Positions 62,938 to 64,000 of a stretch of 64,000 bases of DNA are shown here, piece by piece (the stretch's first letter is position 1; every line of letters starts with the position of its first letter). A program made the translations under genes and the position numbers. The DNA is from Ixodes scapularis. Taxonomy: Eukaryota > Arthropoda > Arachnida > Ixodida > Ixodidae. The stretch is from positions 7,620,406-7,684,405 of the forward strand of contig NW_024609836.1 of assembly GCF_016920785.2 (NCBI RefSeq). Reading direction: 5' to 3'. A model generated the notes under the pieces. The model did not search any database. It saw only the letters and a list, made by a program, of their open reading frames with translations, and was not told where the DNA came from.

Positions 62938-63012
62938 TGCGTCGCTCCCAGGAATTGAGCCCCTACTTTTTGCGTACGAGACAGGCACAATAACCGTTAG
63001 GCCAAGCGCGCG
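62938..63012 (-). other. tRNA-like sequence, degenerate
   Basis: Minus-strand A-box TGGCCTAACGG (62994-63004) and B-box-like GGCTCAATTCC (62951-62961) start exactly 43 nt apart as in tRNAs, but the acceptor and T stems do not pair well. Probably a tRNA-derived SINE head or decayed pseudo-tRNA, not a functional tRNA. Confidence 0.4.
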
Positions 63013-63044
63013 CTGCCTACTTCACCAGCTGCGCGCGCGGCAAT

Positions 63045-63057
63045 ACTTCCCCCTTTA
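63045..63057 (-). other. Possible polypurine tract of the gypsy element
   Basis: Minus-strand TTTAAAGGGGGAAG lies ~100 nt downstream of the pol C-terminus, where a plus-strand primer and the 3' LTR boundary would be expected. The LTR itself could not be delimited. Confidence 0.35.
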
Positions 63058-63153
63058 AAAAGAGCATCGCCCCGATGCAACACAAAACAAAACAAAGCAA
63101 CTAAAAATAACGGTAAACTAAAAAGGCATTTGGAACACATAAGGTCCACAGTC

Positions 63154-64000
63154 CTATCGAGCGTAGTACGACTTCAGGCGCACGACGTGTACCACTTCAG
63201 GCTGTGGTGGGCGGCGTGGTGATGTTCTTGTTCCGTCGGGCATCACCTCGTAGTTTAGATCTCCAAGTCGACGAAGTACTTTGCAGGGTCCGAAATACCG
63301 TTTCAGGAGTTGCTCGCTAAAACTTCGGCGGCCGAATCGGTGTCCAGAACCATACCCTATCTCCTGGCTTGAAGTGGACGTCCCGACGACGAAGGTTGTA
63401 CCGGGTAGCGTCGACATGTTGTTGATCTTGAACTCGGAGTCGGGCGAGCTGGCGAACTTCTTCGGCTCGTTGAGCAACCACCTAGGCGTCGGGGCTCCCA
63501 TCGTCAGCTGGCTCGTGGGGTAGCATCGCGTCGACCATGATCGTTACTTTCCTGCCATGAATTAGCTGAAACGGGGTTACTCCTGTGGTCTCTTGCACTA
63601 CCGTGTTGTCAGCAAACCTGACGTAGGGTAACACCTCGTCCCAAGTCTTGTGCTCTACGTCGACATACATAGAGGTCATGTCGGCGATTGTCTTGTTAAG
63701 CCGATCTTTTAGTCCATTTGTCTGCAAATGGTACGCAGTGGTTCGACGGTGGCCGGTGCCGCTGAGGCGAAGGATTTCTTGCGTCAACTGGGCCATGAAT
63801 GATGATCCACGATGGTAATGAGGACTTCGGGGGCGCCGTACCGGAGGACAATGAAGTCGATGAACAACTTGGCCACTTCAACAGCCGTACCTGATGGAAG
63901 GGCTTTCGTCTCGGCGTACCGTGTGAGCTAATTTGTGGCGACGATTATCCAGTGGTTTCCCGACGTTGACGGCGGAAAAAGGCGAAGCAAATTCATTCTG
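63154..64000 (-). pseudogene. Ty3/gypsy pol 3' end: integrase core and C-terminal domain, broken, continues outside window
   Basis: Minus strand. An upstream frame (63482-63796) carries the end of an integrase core: TTAYHLQTNGL, DRLNKTIADM, WDEVLPYVRFADN and GVTPFQLIHGR. A second frame (63154-63501) encodes the C-terminal part with LLKRYFGPCKVLRRLGDLNYEV (GPY/F-like) and VVHVVRLKSYYAR. The two frames overlap with a shift between them, and another break lies near 63,800. The remainder of pol is beyond the right edge. It is a decayed chromosomal LTR retrotransposon copy. Confidence 0.75.

Overview
The window looks like nuclear DNA of an arthropod, most likely an ixodid tick. This is inferred from the dense non-LTR retrotransposons, AT microsatellites, Ty3/gypsy debris, tRNA-like SINE heads, and a spliced host-type gene with canonical GT/AG sites and an AATAAA signal. 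There are no bacterial operons, rRNA genes or CRISPR arrays.

Bases 1 to about 37,600 form one continuous chain of non-LTR (LINE) retrotransposons, all on the minus strand. Reading from low to high coordinates there are 13 units: A, Z, Y, X, W, D1, B, C, V, U, T, D2 and S. The 5' end of almost every unit sits directly in the (ATT)n tail of the next unit upstream. Two lineages are mixed. Lineage 1 (A, X, W, D1, B, C, D2) is CR1-group-like: ORF1 has a PHD-type zinc finger, a coiled coil and an RRM-like domain, and ORF2 has an endonuclease and a YADD reverse transcriptase. Lineage 2 (Z, Y, V, U, T) has a different ORF2 and a (TTGA/CAAT)n adaptor between AATAAA and the (ATT)n tail. ORF2 is open in A, X, B, C and D2, and ORF1 is also intact in A, B and D2, so recent activity is plausible. 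Each insertion supplies a fresh (ATT)n target for the next, which would make the array self-extending. A 3' hairpin with compensatory changes lies about 35-55 nt from the tail in lineage 1. Tandem 5' monomers occur in A and C.

From 37.6 to 39 kb there is a minisatellite-bodied repeat and an array of palindromes. From 39 to 50 kb the DNA is mostly single-copy: CpG-rich segments, a possible HARBI1-like exon (minus strand), a MITE, and a three-exon plus-strand gene resembling DUF4806 proteins (45,957-49,640) with a poly(A) signal.

From 50 to 64 kb the window returns to repeats: an inverted copy of the minisatellite family, a tRNA-derived SINE head, MITEs, a frameshifted gypsy gag with a near-perfect 48-bp hairpin, an unrecognised 275-codon ORF, an inverted pair of (CCCGTTTCGACC)-type minisatellites, a second palindrome-array element carrying seven CACGTG boxes, and at the right edge a broken gypsy integrase region that runs out of the window.
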